Assembly (NCBI RefSeq): GCF_010748935.1
Contig: NZ_CP048796.1
Location: 1,739,001-1,803,000 of the forward strand
Origin: Providencia vermicola
GTDB taxonomy: Bacteria; Pseudomonadota; Gammaproteobacteria; Enterobacterales; Enterobacteriaceae
Length of the DNA stretch: 64,000 bases
Reading direction: 5' to 3'
The position numbers and the translations under genes are program-made. The stretch's first letter is position 1; each line of letters starts with the position of its first letter. The notes below the pieces were generated by a model. The model did not search any database, was not told where the DNA came from, and worked only from the letters and a program-made list of their open reading frames with translations. Below are positions 18,021 to 25,820 of the stretch, in pieces.

Positions 18021-18902
18021 GTTGAGAATAACTATTTGAGTGCTAAACAAATCACATCGTGGATTGATAAGTATGATACTGCAGCCACAGATGAGGACAA
18101 AAAGAAACTGATTGCCATTGCGGAAAACTTGGATAAAGAACAGTTACAAAAAGCTTTGGATACAAAGATTTCTAAAGATTATTTAGAGAAACAAAAGAAT
18201 GAACTCACTACATTATTAAATTCAAGCAACTGCAATTCAGATTGCCGTTATATAGCACAAACGAGTATCAGTCAGTTGACTCCAATCATCGAAAACTATG
18301 GTGATTTAGAAAGAACAAATAAAATTCCTAGGGCTGCAATAGCAACGATTACTCTGGCTTTACCAATGGCAAGTAAAGTCGTTAGCCCTTATGTATCAAC
18401 TTGGTTAGGTAGCACATCTTTAGCTAACCGCGTGATAGGGGTAACAACCACAGGCACGGCAAACTTAGGAATGCAGGGATATAACATTTATAAAAATCCT
18501 GAAAATACTGATTTTAGTTATGCAAATTTCGGGACGTCATTATTAACAGGGGGGATCACACCAGGAATGGGATATTGGGGAACTGTCACAACCAATACAA
18601 CAGGCGCTGGAGTATCAAGTTTAATTGATGGGAAGTCGCCTTGGGCTTCTATGGGCGGTGCATTCATTGGTTCATCAGTAGGTTATGGTGTTGGGCTAGG
18701 GACTACAAACGTTTTAAATAACAAATTGAATCCATGGTCAAGTGGCCTCAAAGAAAAGTACCTAGTAGAAATGCCGTCTATATATGCTGCTCCGGCTGTA
18801 TCATCGATACCAAATATAACTGGAAGCACACTAGGAGCTATTGGATTTGAATCATCAAATAAAGTAGTTGAAGAATTATTAAAACCTGAAGATGAAAAAT
18901 GA
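18021..18902 (+). CDS. Orphan CdiA C-terminal toxin, Gly-rich membrane type, cassette 7
   Basis: Begins at VENNYLS 3 bp after the preceding immunity stop; TTG at 18036 is the first possible start. The entry region is helical and charged with a C-x3-C motif (SSNCNSDCRYI). The toxin half is Gly/Ser/Thr-rich, with hydrophobic stretches (AAIATITLALPMASKVVSPY) and GAFIGSSVGYGVGLG near residue 220, aligning with the GYGLG motifs of cassettes 4 and 5, then ITGSTLGAIGFESSNKVVEE. The two-segment membrane immunity protein behind it supports a pore or ionophore action. The stop overlaps the immunity start by 4 bp. Confidence 0.72.
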   Translation, partial: VENNYLSAKQITSWIDKYDTAATDEDKKKLIAIAENLDKEQLQKALDTKISKDYLEKQKNELTTLLNSSNCNSDCRYIAQTSISQLTPIIENYGDLERTNKIPRAAIATITLALPMASKVVSPYVSTWLGSTSLANRVIGVTTTGTANLGMQGYNIYKNPENTDFSYANFGTSLLTGGITPGMGYWGTVTTNTTGAGVSSLIDGKSPWASMGGAFIGSSVGYGVGLGTTNVLNNKLNPWSSGLKEKYLVEMPSIYAAPAVSSIPNITGSTLGAIGFESSNKVVEELLKPEDEK

Positions 18903-19129
18903 AAATACTTATATACTTTTTACTTTGGTCTTTTAGCATGTTTATAGCTGCTTTTATTACTATAATTCTTATTAGATTTTTGATGAAATTAGTATTCTAT
19001 TTTGAAACTGAAACCTTTAATTTTGGATTAAAGGATTTCATTAGTGCTTTAGAAATAGGAAGTGTTGCAGGCATATTTTTAGGAATAGTAGTTTGTTTTG
19101 TAAATTATCTAGAAAATAAAAGACGCTAA
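18899..19129 (+). CDS. Membrane immunity protein of cassette 7
   Basis: 76 residues with hydrophobic segments at about 3-32 (YFLLWSFSMFIAAFITIILI) and about 51-69 (EIGSVAGIFLGIVVCFVNY). The pattern FNFGL...ALEIGS-x2-G-x3-G resembles FNFSI...LSTIGGSVGALG in cassette 4 and the FEIGSIIGG segment in cassette 5, so the three appear to be one divergent family. It is translationally coupled to the toxin (ATGA). A weak inverted repeat (CGCTAAT / ATTAGCG, 19123-19157) follows. Confidence 0.75.
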   Translation: MKILIYFLLWSFSMFIAAFITIILIRFLMKLVFYFETETFNFGLKDFISALEIGSVAGIFLGIVVCFVNYLENKRR

Positions 19130-19181
19130 TATTTCTTACGAAGAAAAAGATTAGCGCCACACATAGTCTTGTCTGACTACT

Positions 19182-19346
19182 TCATCCCTCACTCAACCGG
19201 ATGATCAACTGTCCAGCTTGGCGAGTGAGGGTAAAATGACTCCCCACCGTAAACCCAAGCTCATTCAGCCACTTACCACTGATTATCAGCTGTGGGCTGG
19301 GGTTCGGGCGCTGTCGGTTGGGCAAGTGCCCCACTGTATACTGTCT
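19182..19346 (-). pseudogene. SymE-family remnant, copy 5
   Basis: Minus-strand reading gives the C-terminal ~50 residues of the SymE core, ending QLIIRLSEG-stop. The N-terminal part is missing: homology stops at 19346 and is joined directly to cdiA pre-toxin sequence (GATACATCGAGTGCAGC). No start codon can be assigned. It marks another recombination scar between cassettes 7 and 8. Confidence 0.7.
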
Positions 19347-19349
19347 TGA

Positions 19350-20330
19350 TGATACATCGAGTGCAGCAAATGCAGGTCAAGCAGGAAAGACCACAGTTGA
19401 GAATAACTTCTTATATGCTGAAAAAATCATTACTTTCGTTGGTGAATTCGCTAATGCAAAAACACCGGCAGAGAGAAAACAGTTACAACATGATATTGAT
19501 AAACCAGATAAAAAACTTCAGTCACAAGCGGAAAGGATGGGGAATATCAACCAATGACATGAAGAGTGCATTATCAAGCCTAAAAACATTAGAAGGCTTG
19601 CCAGATTGTAATGTTCAATGCCAAGAAATGGTAAAAGATTCAATATCTAAACTCGATCCAGCATTAGAAAATAGAATCAATAAGCATTCATCACAAACAG
19701 AGAACCTCAAAGAGCTAACAGGTATTTTAGCAGCAGTGATTGTGATGAATGAAAGTGGGTTGATTGATGGTCGAGCCACTACATCAGGAGGTGTGAAAGG
19801 GGTACCTAACGGAACTGAAACTCCTAAAATCGATAATTCTGCGAAAAATAATGGGCAAAAGGGGAAAGAAACTAGCCCGATAATTAATCAACCCCATATA
19901 ACCGTGATCTCACCGGAAATAGAAACTAAGATACTGTCAGGGCAAAGGGTTGGAAACTCAAATAAATTAATTGGGGGACACTCTCCTTCAGTGAATAATG
20001 AAAATCCAAATTATGCGGTAGAAGCAGTAAGATTAAATCCAGATGGTACAAGAGTTGTAAAATTTACGACATCAGTTTCCTGATGGAAATCTATCCAAAA
20101 TTAAGACGAGTACACTTTTCCCTGAAAGTTGGTCAGATAAAAATATTATTGACTCGGTCAAGAAGATTGGTAATTCCACAGCTATTGGGCAAAGAAGTTC
20201 AACGGGTGAAACGTTACATCGTGGTACAATTAATGGCATAGAAATTGATGTGATTAAAAAAAGAAATCAAGTTACAGCTGGGTATCCTGTAGGTGGGAAG
20301 CCAGCTCCTGGCTTTAATCCGACCGATTGA
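19350..20330 (+). pseudogene. Orphan cdiA fragment with EndoU-type RNase toxin, cassette 8, two frameshifts
   Basis: Only the last 15 pre-toxin codons remain before VENNF (19396). The frame shifts at a GGGG run (19539-19542), where one extra G ends the frame at 19557, and again near 20072, where one extra T splits TTQFPDG. Repairing both gives a continuous protein to TGA 20328. Its C-terminal domain (IGGHSPSVNNENPNYAVEAV, KTSTLFPESWSDKNIIDSV, TINGIEIDVI, VTAGYPV) carries the GGHS and FP-x-SWS features I associate with bacterial EndoU nucleases, known CdiA tips. A C-x3-C motif (PDCNVQCQEM) lies in the entry domain. The immunity gene follows 3 bp later. Confidence 0.78.
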
Positions 20331-20333
20331 GGC

Positions 20334-20762
20334 ATGTACATGTATAAAGAATTTGATTTATGTATTACTGATTTTAGTAACGACAATGAACCTAGAGATT
20401 ATTGGTATGATTGCGGCATCGTTGAATGCTCTAGAATTTTAAGTAAATTCAATGAACTAGACTGGTCTAATTTGTTTGATGTGTTAGAGCACAAATCTAT
20501 ATTTTGGAAAATTAGATTGGTCGAATGCTTGGGGGATTTAAAAAATAGTCATGAGTTAAATATTATTTTAACGCTCATTGATACTGATGATTATGACTTA
20601 TTTATTAGTTGTGTTGACTCGTTGAGAACTATGGGAAGTCACAGTTTATCTGAAGATGATTTGGATAAGATTAACGATAAAATATACCATCTTGAGCAAA
20701 ATGCTTCTTTACCAGTGAAAAGTGTTTTAGATAGTTTTTCACATAAGTTTAAGCGTAAATAG
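20334..20762 (+). CDS. Immunity protein of cassette 8
   Basis: 142 residues, soluble, acidic, mostly helical; the middle (KIRLVECLGDLKNSHELNII, then LFISCVDSLRTMG) resembles HEAT-like repeats. Start at ATG 20334, 3 bp after the repaired toxin stop; a second in-frame ATG two codons on is an alternative. Expected to inhibit the EndoU-like toxin, whose gene is frameshifted while this one is intact. A strong terminator follows directly. Confidence 0.75.
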   Translation: MYMYKEFDLCITDFSNDNEPRDYWYDCGIVECSRILSKFNELDWSNLFDVLEHKSIFWKIRLVECLGDLKNSHELNIILTLIDTDDYDLFISCVDSLRTMGSHSLSEDDLDKINDKIYHLEQNASLPVKSVLDSFSHKFKRK

Positions 20763-20784
20763 CCCCTGCTTTACACAGGGGTTT
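20763..20784 (+). terminator. Rho-independent terminator at the end of the cassette array
   Basis: CCCCTG (20763-20768) pairs with CAGGGG (20776-20781) around CTTTACA and is followed by TTTCTT. It starts at the immunity stop codon of cassette 8. Confidence 0.8.
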
Positions 20785-20795
20785 CTTGAGTACTC

Positions 20796-20970
20796 TCACT
20801 CCTCAGCCAGCCGGATAATCAACTGTCCGGCTTGGCGAGTGAGGGGATAGTGACTGCCTACCGTAAACCCCAACTCATTCAACCACTTATCGCTTAAGGT
20901 GAGTTGTGGGCTGGGGGGAGGTTTACTTTGGTTGGAAACGTAACCCTCTGTATACTTTCTGGTTTTGACC
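20796..20970 (-). pseudogene. SymE-family remnant, copy 6
   Basis: Minus-strand reading gives RKYTEGYVSNQSKPPPSPQ, LTLSDKWLNELGFTVGSHYP, QAGQLIIRLAEE-stop, a recognisable SymE core. Towards the N-terminus the frame breaks (TAG in the former KEEVV region) and no start is found. Gly to Asp in LSGKW and several other changes set it apart from copies 1-4. It closes the array after cassette 8. Confidence 0.7.
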
Positions 20971-21054
20971 CCTATTTTTCTTTAGTCGTTGGTGCTAATT
21001 GTCGTATCTAATCCTTTTATTGACTTCTCTTTTTATTCAAAAATACCTTCATAA

Positions 21055-21192
21055 GCCACCGACAAGCGCAACTCAAAGCAACAGGATGGCAGTTTAAGCA
21101 GCAGTATTGGAAGCGGTTTGAATACCACGGCTTCGGTGAATGCTAATGAAACCGAAATGCACAGTGATTATCAATTGGTGGATAAACAAACT
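21055..21192 (+). pseudogene. 46-codon remnant of a second cdiA-like gene
   Basis: The translation (ATDKRNSKQQDGSLSSSIGS, then GLNTTASVNANETEMHSDYQ) aligns with CdiA encoded at about 6409-6540 (VTDKYDSKQQSGSVSGSIGT...), with roughly one in four residues changed. It is therefore not a recent copy of the cdiA in this window but a piece of a divergent one. It ends abruptly at 21192. Position next to the tRNA suggests decay at the island edge. Confidence 0.78.
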
Positions 21193-21420
21193 ATCAGAAA
21201 GTCGATATGATTTATCTTTAGGCTTTGCCGTTTTTACTTGTTTAATTTTTAGCTTCATTGGGGGTATTGAAATCGAGCAGAATATACGATACCCCCAATA
21301 CTCCCCCCAGAAGTTTGTTTATGTCAGTTTAGCTTTGTTTAGTTCGGTATAGCATAGAGTTGCTGTGATTGGTTTGGTAAGGTTTTTGTTTAGGTGGGAA
21401 TAGTTTGGTTTAGCTTGTCA
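21193..21420. other. Island-edge sequence without a supported gene
   Basis: A short frame on the plus strand (to 21352) with one hydrophobic segment runs through here, but its start lies inside the out-of-frame cdiA remnant, so I do not call it a gene. The rest, up to the tRNA 3' end, is low-complexity (repeated GTTTGGTTTAG-like words). No integrase or repeat of the tRNA 3' end was found. Confidence 0.4.
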
Positions 21421-21495
21421 TGGCGTCCCCTGCAGGAATCGAACCTACAACTAGCCCTTAGGAGGGGCTCGTTATATCCATTTAACTAAGGGGAC
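21421..21495 (-). tRNA. tRNA-Arg (anticodon CCU)
   Basis: On the minus strand a complete cloverleaf can be drawn: 7-bp acceptor stem GTCCCCT / AGGGGAC, anticodon loop CTCCTAA with CCT at the centre, T-loop GTTCGATTC, and an encoded G-CCA 3' end (21421-21424 on the plus strand). It is the only tRNA seen. Rare-codon arginine tRNA genes are common integration sites; here it marks the boundary between the CDI island and core genes. Confidence 0.95.
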
Positions 21496-22049
21496 TCAAA
21501 GAAAGTATTATAATGTTAACGTCCGGCATTCTACTTCTGACTTCTAATTGAATCAAGTTGTTACGTTGAATTTCTTTTGTAAAAGCGCAAAAAAAAAGAC
21601 GTTAGGTTAACTTTTGTTCAATGTGATGTCTAAGATATAAAAGTAGCCAATTTAGCGGCATATTCCTAATGTCGCTATCCATTAGGTGATGTAAAAAATG
21701 CGTTTAGAAAGAAAACAGGGCTTATATTGGTCTGGTGAATAGAATAAAAAATAAACAATCTGACTCAACAAGGCTGTAGCTCAGAAACAATAAAATAATT
21801 AGTCAAAATAACCGTAAGTTACCCATTTATTGTCTACGATACGGTCTCAGACTTAACCAATCGTGCATTTGATCACTTTTCTTATAAAAAAAGCTCACTT
21901 AAATAGGGTATAATTAACATTATTGCTGCTTGGTCATTTTGAGCACTCAAATTGGTTAACAATTATATCTATTTGGTTTTAATATAAACACATTGGTTTA
22001 TAATTCGAAGAAAAGTGCCATGACTGTGGTACAGGGAATGGAGAGTATT
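21496..22049. other. Intergenic region between tRNA-Arg and mlaA
   Basis: About 550 bp, AT-rich, with no convincing gene on either strand. It should hold the tRNA promoter (minus strand, near 21500-21550) and the mlaA promoter; a plausible AT-rich -10 (TATAAT, 21910-21915) is visible. Nothing else recognised. Confidence 0.5.
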
Positions 22050-22802
22050 ATGAAGTTTCGCATGAGTGGCATGCTTCTTGCGGGAGTCTTGCTTGCTGGG
22101 TGCTCGAGCTCAATTAATCCTGAAACTCAGGAGCGTTCAGATCCGCTCGAAGGTTTTAACCGAGCAATGTTCAATTTTAACTACAATGTGTTAGATCCTT
22201 ATGTGTTGAGGCCTGTGGCTGTTGCTTGGCGTGACTATGTGCCTATGCCGGCGCGTAACGGTTTAACCAATTTTTTTGTTAACCTTGAAGAACCTGCTAG
22301 CATGCTAAATAGCTTCCTACGAGGTGAAGTCACTCAAGGTTTCAAACACTTTAACCGTTTCTTTCTTAACACTGTATTTGGTGTTGGTGGGCTTATTGAT
22401 GTTGCTTCAATGGCTAACCCTCAGCTCGCTAAGGAAGAGCCTAAACGTTTTGGTAATACATTGGGCTACTATGATGTGGGTTATGGTCCTTATGTGGTAT
22501 TGCCAGGGTATGGCAGCTTCACACCGCGAGAAGAGGGGGGAAATCTAGTCGATGACCTGTATCCGATGCTGAGCTATTTAACATTTTGGATGTCAGCAGG
22601 TAAATGGGCCTTAGAAGGGATTGAAACGCGGTCACAGTTACTTGATTCCGACGGGTTGTTGAAAAATTCATCAGATCCGTATTTGCTAATGCGCGAGGCT
22701 TATTTCCAGCGTAATGATTTCTTGTCTAGTGGCGGGGAATTGAAAGCTACAGAAAATCCTAATGCGGCTGCAATTGAAGGCGAATTAGATTCTATTGATT
22801 AG
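22050..22802 (+). CDS. mlaA: MlaA (VacJ) outer-membrane lipoprotein, lipid asymmetry
   Basis: 250 residues from ATG 22050, chosen because it gives a normal lipoprotein signal (MKFRMSGMLLAGVLLAGC, lipobox LAGC) with a GGAG ribosome-binding site; an in-frame extension to 21993 would bury it. MlaA with porins removes mislocalised phospholipids from the outer leaflet and hands them to periplasmic MlaC. Family features seen: DPLEGFNRAMFNFN after the lipid anchor, NFFVNLEEP, FGNTLGYYDVGYGPYVVLPG. Monocistronic, next to the tRNA. Confidence 0.96.
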   Translation: MKFRMSGMLLAGVLLAGCSSSINPETQERSDPLEGFNRAMFNFNYNVLDPYVLRPVAVAWRDYVPMPARNGLTNFFVNLEEPASMLNSFLRGEVTQGFKHFNRFFLNTVFGVGGLIDVASMANPQLAKEEPKRFGNTLGYYDVGYGPYVVLPGYGSFTPREEGGNLVDDLYPMLSYLTFWMSAGKWALEGIETRSQLLDSDGLLKNSSDPYLLMREAYFQRNDFLSSGGELKATENPNAAAIEGELDSID

Positions 22803-22829
22803 AAATAAGGATTAAGTCTGAGTTGAAGC

Positions 22830-22867
22830 TATCACTCTCTTTTGCGACTAAGCATTAGAGAGTGATA
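22830..22867. other. Inverted repeat between convergent mlaA and microprotein gene
   Basis: An 11-bp perfect stem TATCACTCTCT / AGAGAGTGATA with a 16-nt loop. No T-tract on either strand, so it may be a weak bidirectional terminator or an mRNA-end structure. Confidence 0.55.
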
Positions 22868-22873
22868 AGAGTA

Positions 22874-22969
22874 TTATTCATTGCCTCGTTTTCCTCGAGA
22901 AGTGATAGCGTCAATAAGTGCAATAACACCTAAAACACCGATAAAGCCAACCGTAAATAATGTTCCCAT
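22874..22969 (-). CDS. 31-residue putative membrane microprotein
   Basis: A short minus-strand frame: MGTLFTVGFIGVLGVIALID, then a basic tail (SRGKRGNE). It has a strong ribosome-binding site AGGAGAT 7 bases before the ATG. The hydrophobic core of about 18 residues would span the inner membrane once, with the positively charged end in the cytoplasm. I do not recognise a named homologue. The combination of a good Shine-Dalgarno, a clean hydrophobic helix and a following inverted repeat makes it more than a chance frame. Confidence 0.6.
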   Translation of the reverse strand: MGTLFTVGFIGVLGVIALIDAITSRGKRGNE

Positions 22970-22976
22970 ACAATAT

Positions 22977-23600
22977 CTCCTATGTTGTCATATTTGCCTC
23001 TTTAGTCATTAACGGTTAGCTTTTTATAGCGCTTAAACGTTAATTTATTTTGCCTATATGTCAGTGATACCACACTGAATTAAACAATAACTATATTGTA
23101 CTCAGCATAGTGACAAGAACATGCAGGGTGTGTGATGTTATGAAAAAGAAGTGCAAAACTATTTACAACGAAATGATTGATACAAAAGAAACTGAAATAG
23201 TTTTACAGTGGTAAGCTGAATATAGTGCCAATGATAAGAATTTCACTAATCAGCTACAACTTAATTTATAGATTCAGCTGGGTAAAAGTCAAGCGTAACT
23301 CAGGCTAGAAGGGCGTTAATCCCCATTTTTAGCTAGAACGTAGTAGTGTATTTTGCTATTTAAATCAGAATGCCATGTTTATTTTTAATCAAGAAAAGCA
23401 AATGCTAGTTAAATCGTTCGGAAAAGACGGTGTTTTTAGTGCGAAAAAGGTTATTTTATTTGTGCGCTTTTTGTTTAATGACAGTGAAGAAATTTTTGAA
23501 ATAGGTAGAAGAAATTACGGAAGATTGTATAAACTTCAATGATGAATTTTTTACTGATAATACAATTGAGTTGTTTAGATTATCTTGTTGTATCAGAAAA
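22977..23600. other. Gene-poor region between the microprotein gene and fadL
   Basis: About 620 bp, AT-rich. Very short frames exist (for example 24 codons from 23141 and 46 codons from 23402, plus strand) but none has a good ribosome-binding site or a recognisable product. No RNA gene recognised. Confidence 0.45.
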
Positions 23601-23601
23601 T

Positions 23602-23629
23602 ATAACAGGGGAATAACTCCCCCTGTTAT
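23602..23629 (-). terminator. Rho-independent terminator of fadL
   Basis: 10-bp stem ATAACAGGGG / CCCCTGTTAT, followed on the minus strand by ATTTTCT. It lies 18 bp beyond the fadL stop. Confidence 0.85.
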
Positions 23630-23646
23630 ATATTTGAAATGGCAGA

Positions 23647-24972
23647 TTAGAAGGTATAGTTAAAGTTCACACCGTATAGCCACGCCGATCCTTCAGATTT
23701 AAATTGATATGCTGGAAGTGGAATTTTATCACTCTCACTTAGTTTTTCTGAAATATTCACTTTCTTACCATACATATAAGAAATACCAAGGTCTACAGAA
23801 GCATTCTCGTTAAATGCATAGGTTGTCCCCGCACTTAACCAGTAGCGATCTTGGTCTGGGATAGAAATTGAACGATATTTGGTTGGAACAGGACTTTCGT
23901 CATAGGCAATACCAGTACGGAATGTCCAGTTATCATCATAGTAATAAGTGGTACCGACAGCAAAACGCCAAGCATCTTTAAAGTTTTCAGCCTTGTGGAA
24001 TAATTCTTTCCCATCACTACTGCGATATGCTGTTAAATCTTTGAATTCGCTCCAGCCAGTATAGGCTACGCTGTAGTGTAGTGCCCATTGAGGGGCAACT
24101 TTATGGTAACCTGAGAATTCCCAAATATCAGGCAGGTTTAGGTCAAGTTTACCTTTGATTTTTTCACCACCAGTACCGACTAATGGTAGGTTACTTGGTA
24201 AATTGGCTGGTAGGTCATTTGAGTATTTACCGTCTTTAAATTTAACCGTCACTTTAGAGCGGTAAGTCAAACTAAAGCGGTTGTCCGGATTGAGTTCATA
24301 GAGGATACCCGCGTTCCAACCGTAACCCCAATCATCGCCTGTGAGTTTTGCCATTGTGGTACTAGCTGGAATAGGTGGTAATCCAAGTTGTGGTGTTAAT
24401 TTCCCTAAATCACCTGCATGGCGGGTGATTTCAGCATCGGCATAAACGGCATTGACACCTAAGCCAAAGCTAAAATTCTCATTTAAGCGATATGCCCCAC
24501 TTAAATTTAAATTAGCGGTTTTAAGGTCAGTTTTACCGCCGATAGGGCCAGCAGCATAATTTTTACTGAAGTCAGTTGCTAGGCCAAAGTTGGTGGTCAT
24601 GGATGTGCCCACAGCCCACTTATCATTGATAGGAAAAATAAAGTGAGCATTAGGTACTAGTGCACTTGGTGCAATATCATTTGCAGTCAAGTTACTTCCT
24701 AAAGGAGATGCCCCACGTCCTTTAATATCAACACTAGGGTCGATATAAACCGCACCGACTGAAATGGCTGGACGATCGAATAACATCATTGCAGCAGGGT
24801 TACGACTACCTTCACTTGCGTTATCGCCAATTGCGCCGGCACCAGAAAATGCGCGTCCGAGCGCAGATGTGGAATATTCATTAAGCAAAAAACCAGCGGC
24901 ACCCGCATTGGATGAAATCATTGCCACTGCTATTGCTAAAGCTGATCGAGTAAATAGGTTTTTCTGGCTCAT
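23647..24972 (-). CDS. fadL: FadL long-chain fatty acid outer-membrane transporter
   Basis: 441 residues from ATG 24972; two upstream codons from a TTG are probably not used. A signal peptide ([20 protein letters not shown], cut after NAGA) leads into the mature start [20 protein letters not shown], the FadL N-terminal hatch. NPAAMMLF follows (the conserved NPA). The rest shows alternating beta-strand pattern and ends in aromatic F (VNFNYTF), as for a 14-strand barrel. It brings long-chain fatty acids across the outer membrane for FadD and the beta-oxidation enzymes, whose genes fadI-fadJ lie nearby on the other strand. Two FadR-like operators precede it. Confidence 0.96.
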   Translation of the reverse strand: MSQKNLFTRSALAIAVAMISSNAGAAGFLLNEYSTSALGRAFSGAGAIGDNASEGSRNPAAMMLFDRPAISVGAVYIDPSVDIKGRGASPLGSNLTANDIAPSALVPNAHFIFPINDKWAVGTSMTTNFGLATDFSKNYAAGPIGGKTDLKTANLNLSGAYRLNENFSFGLGVNAVYADAEITRHAGDLGKLTPQLGLPPIPASTTMAKLTGDDWGYGWNAGILYELNPDNRFSLTYRSKVTVKFKDGKYSNDLPANLPSNLPLVGTGGEKIKGKLDLNLPDIWEFSGYHKVAPQWALHYSVAYTGWSEFKDLTAYRSSDGKELFHKAENFKDAWRFAVGTTYYYDDNWTFRTGIAYDESPVPTKYRSISIPDQDRYWLSAGTTYAFNENASVDLGISYMYGKKVNISEKLSESDKIPLPAYQFKSEGSAWLYGVNFNYTF

Positions 24973-25056
24973 GACCAAAACCCTCTTGTTTATTATTTAT
25001 AGTAGGCGACTTCTATCGCAAGAAGCGCAGAATTGTAGGGTCGCTTGCCTCTATGA

Positions 25057-25073
25057 CAAATCAGACCAGTTAC
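25057..25073 (-). promoter_or_regulatory. FadR-type operator 1 upstream of fadL
   Basis: On the minus strand TAACTGGTCTGATTTGT, close to the recalled FadR consensus AACTGGTCNGACNTGTT. Lies about 85 bp before the fadL start, a position suiting repression. Confidence 0.7.
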
Positions 25074-25080
25074 TAGAGTA

Positions 25081-25097
25081 TAGGTCTGACCACCTCA
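25081..25097 (-). promoter_or_regulatory. FadR-type operator 2 upstream of fadL
   Basis: Contains TGGTCAGACC (minus strand), the central FadR core, 8 bp beyond operator 1. E. coli fadL is also described as having two FadR sites. Confidence 0.68.
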
Positions 25098-25324
25098 TGT
25101 GTTGCAAGTATGTTTTTTGTTTATCTCTAAAATGTTTTCAAAATTGAGACGTATTTAACAAAATAGCAACATATGATGAGGGCGATTCTACTTTTAATGA
25201 TTATTTATGGGGTTAGATCAAACTTATAGCGGATAGTCTGAGATTCTATTGGCGACACACTGGTTTTTCCCTCTTTTTCAGCGGTATGATAACCACTTAA
25301 CAGTGTGTTGATTTGGAGAATAAA

Positions 25325-25621
25325 ATGACTGATGCGATTAACCGTTGTAGCGCGGAAGAGACTGCTGCTTGCTGCTGTGTAGATGTAGGTACAGTTTTGG
25401 ATAACAAAGATTGCACTGCGTCGTATCAGCATGTATTCGCAAGCCAAGAAGAGGCAGAATCCATGTTGAAACAACTGACTGAAAAAGCAAGGTCGGTTGA
25501 ATCAGATCCTTGTGTTATCAACCATACTATTGACCATGTTGACGGTAGGTTTGAGTTATCGGCTAATTTTACGTTTAGCTGTGAAGCAGAAAGTCTCATT
25601 TTTCAATTAGGTTTGCGTTAA
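25325..25621 (+). CDS. yfcZ: YfcZ/YiiS family protein (DUF406)
   Basis: 98 residues from ATG 25325 with GGAG seven bases upstream. Almost every residue at the two ends matches E. coli YfcZ as I remember it: MTDAINRCSAEETAACCCVD and SCEAESLIFQLGLR. The cluster of three Cys (residues 16-18) is characteristic. It keeps the E. coli location between fadL and fadI. Function is unknown; cytoplasmic. A terminator follows. Confidence 0.94.
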   Translation: MTDAINRCSAEETAACCCVDVGTVLDNKDCTASYQHVFASQEEAESMLKQLTEKARSVESDPCVINHTIDHVDGRFELSANFTFSCEAESLIFQLGLR

Positions 25622-25647
25622 TCAAACGGATGATTAACTTTTCATTT

Positions 25648-25690
25648 CCTTCACTATGGTAAAATTTAACGATAGTGAAGGATCTTTATT
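25648..25690 (+). terminator. Rho-independent terminator of yfcZ
   Basis: Perfect 10-bp stem CCTTCACTAT (25648-25657) / ATAGTGAAGG (25672-25681) followed by ATCTTTATT. Confidence 0.75.
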
Positions 25691-25820
25691 GTAAACATAT
25701 CTCTTTTTCCGCGCTTGGTTTCTTTTCTTTTTTCTTTCATTAATCTTCATCAAGTTGTGTGCAAGCTCGCATTTTCTCAATGTTGCTATTTTCCGAATGT
25801 AAATTTTATGTTAACAATGG

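Noticed and set aside
19123-19157. Inverted repeat after the cassette 7 immunity gene as a terminator
   Set aside because: Only 7 paired bases at the outside with a mismatched interior and no T-run; too weak to call.
21140-21352. 70-codon plus-strand frame next to the tRNA
   Set aside because: Its start lies out of frame inside the cdiA remnant, it has no ribosome-binding site, and the product is not recognisable.
1-21420. Repeated GTTGAGAATAA words as a CRISPR-like array
   Set aside because: The repeats are VENN codons, 0.9 to 2.2 kb apart, inside or bordering coding sequence, with no spacers of regular length or cas genes.
23141-23215. 24-codon frame after ATG in the mlaA-fadL gap
   Set aside because: No ribosome-binding site, no hydrophobic or other distinctive feature; indistinguishable from chance.
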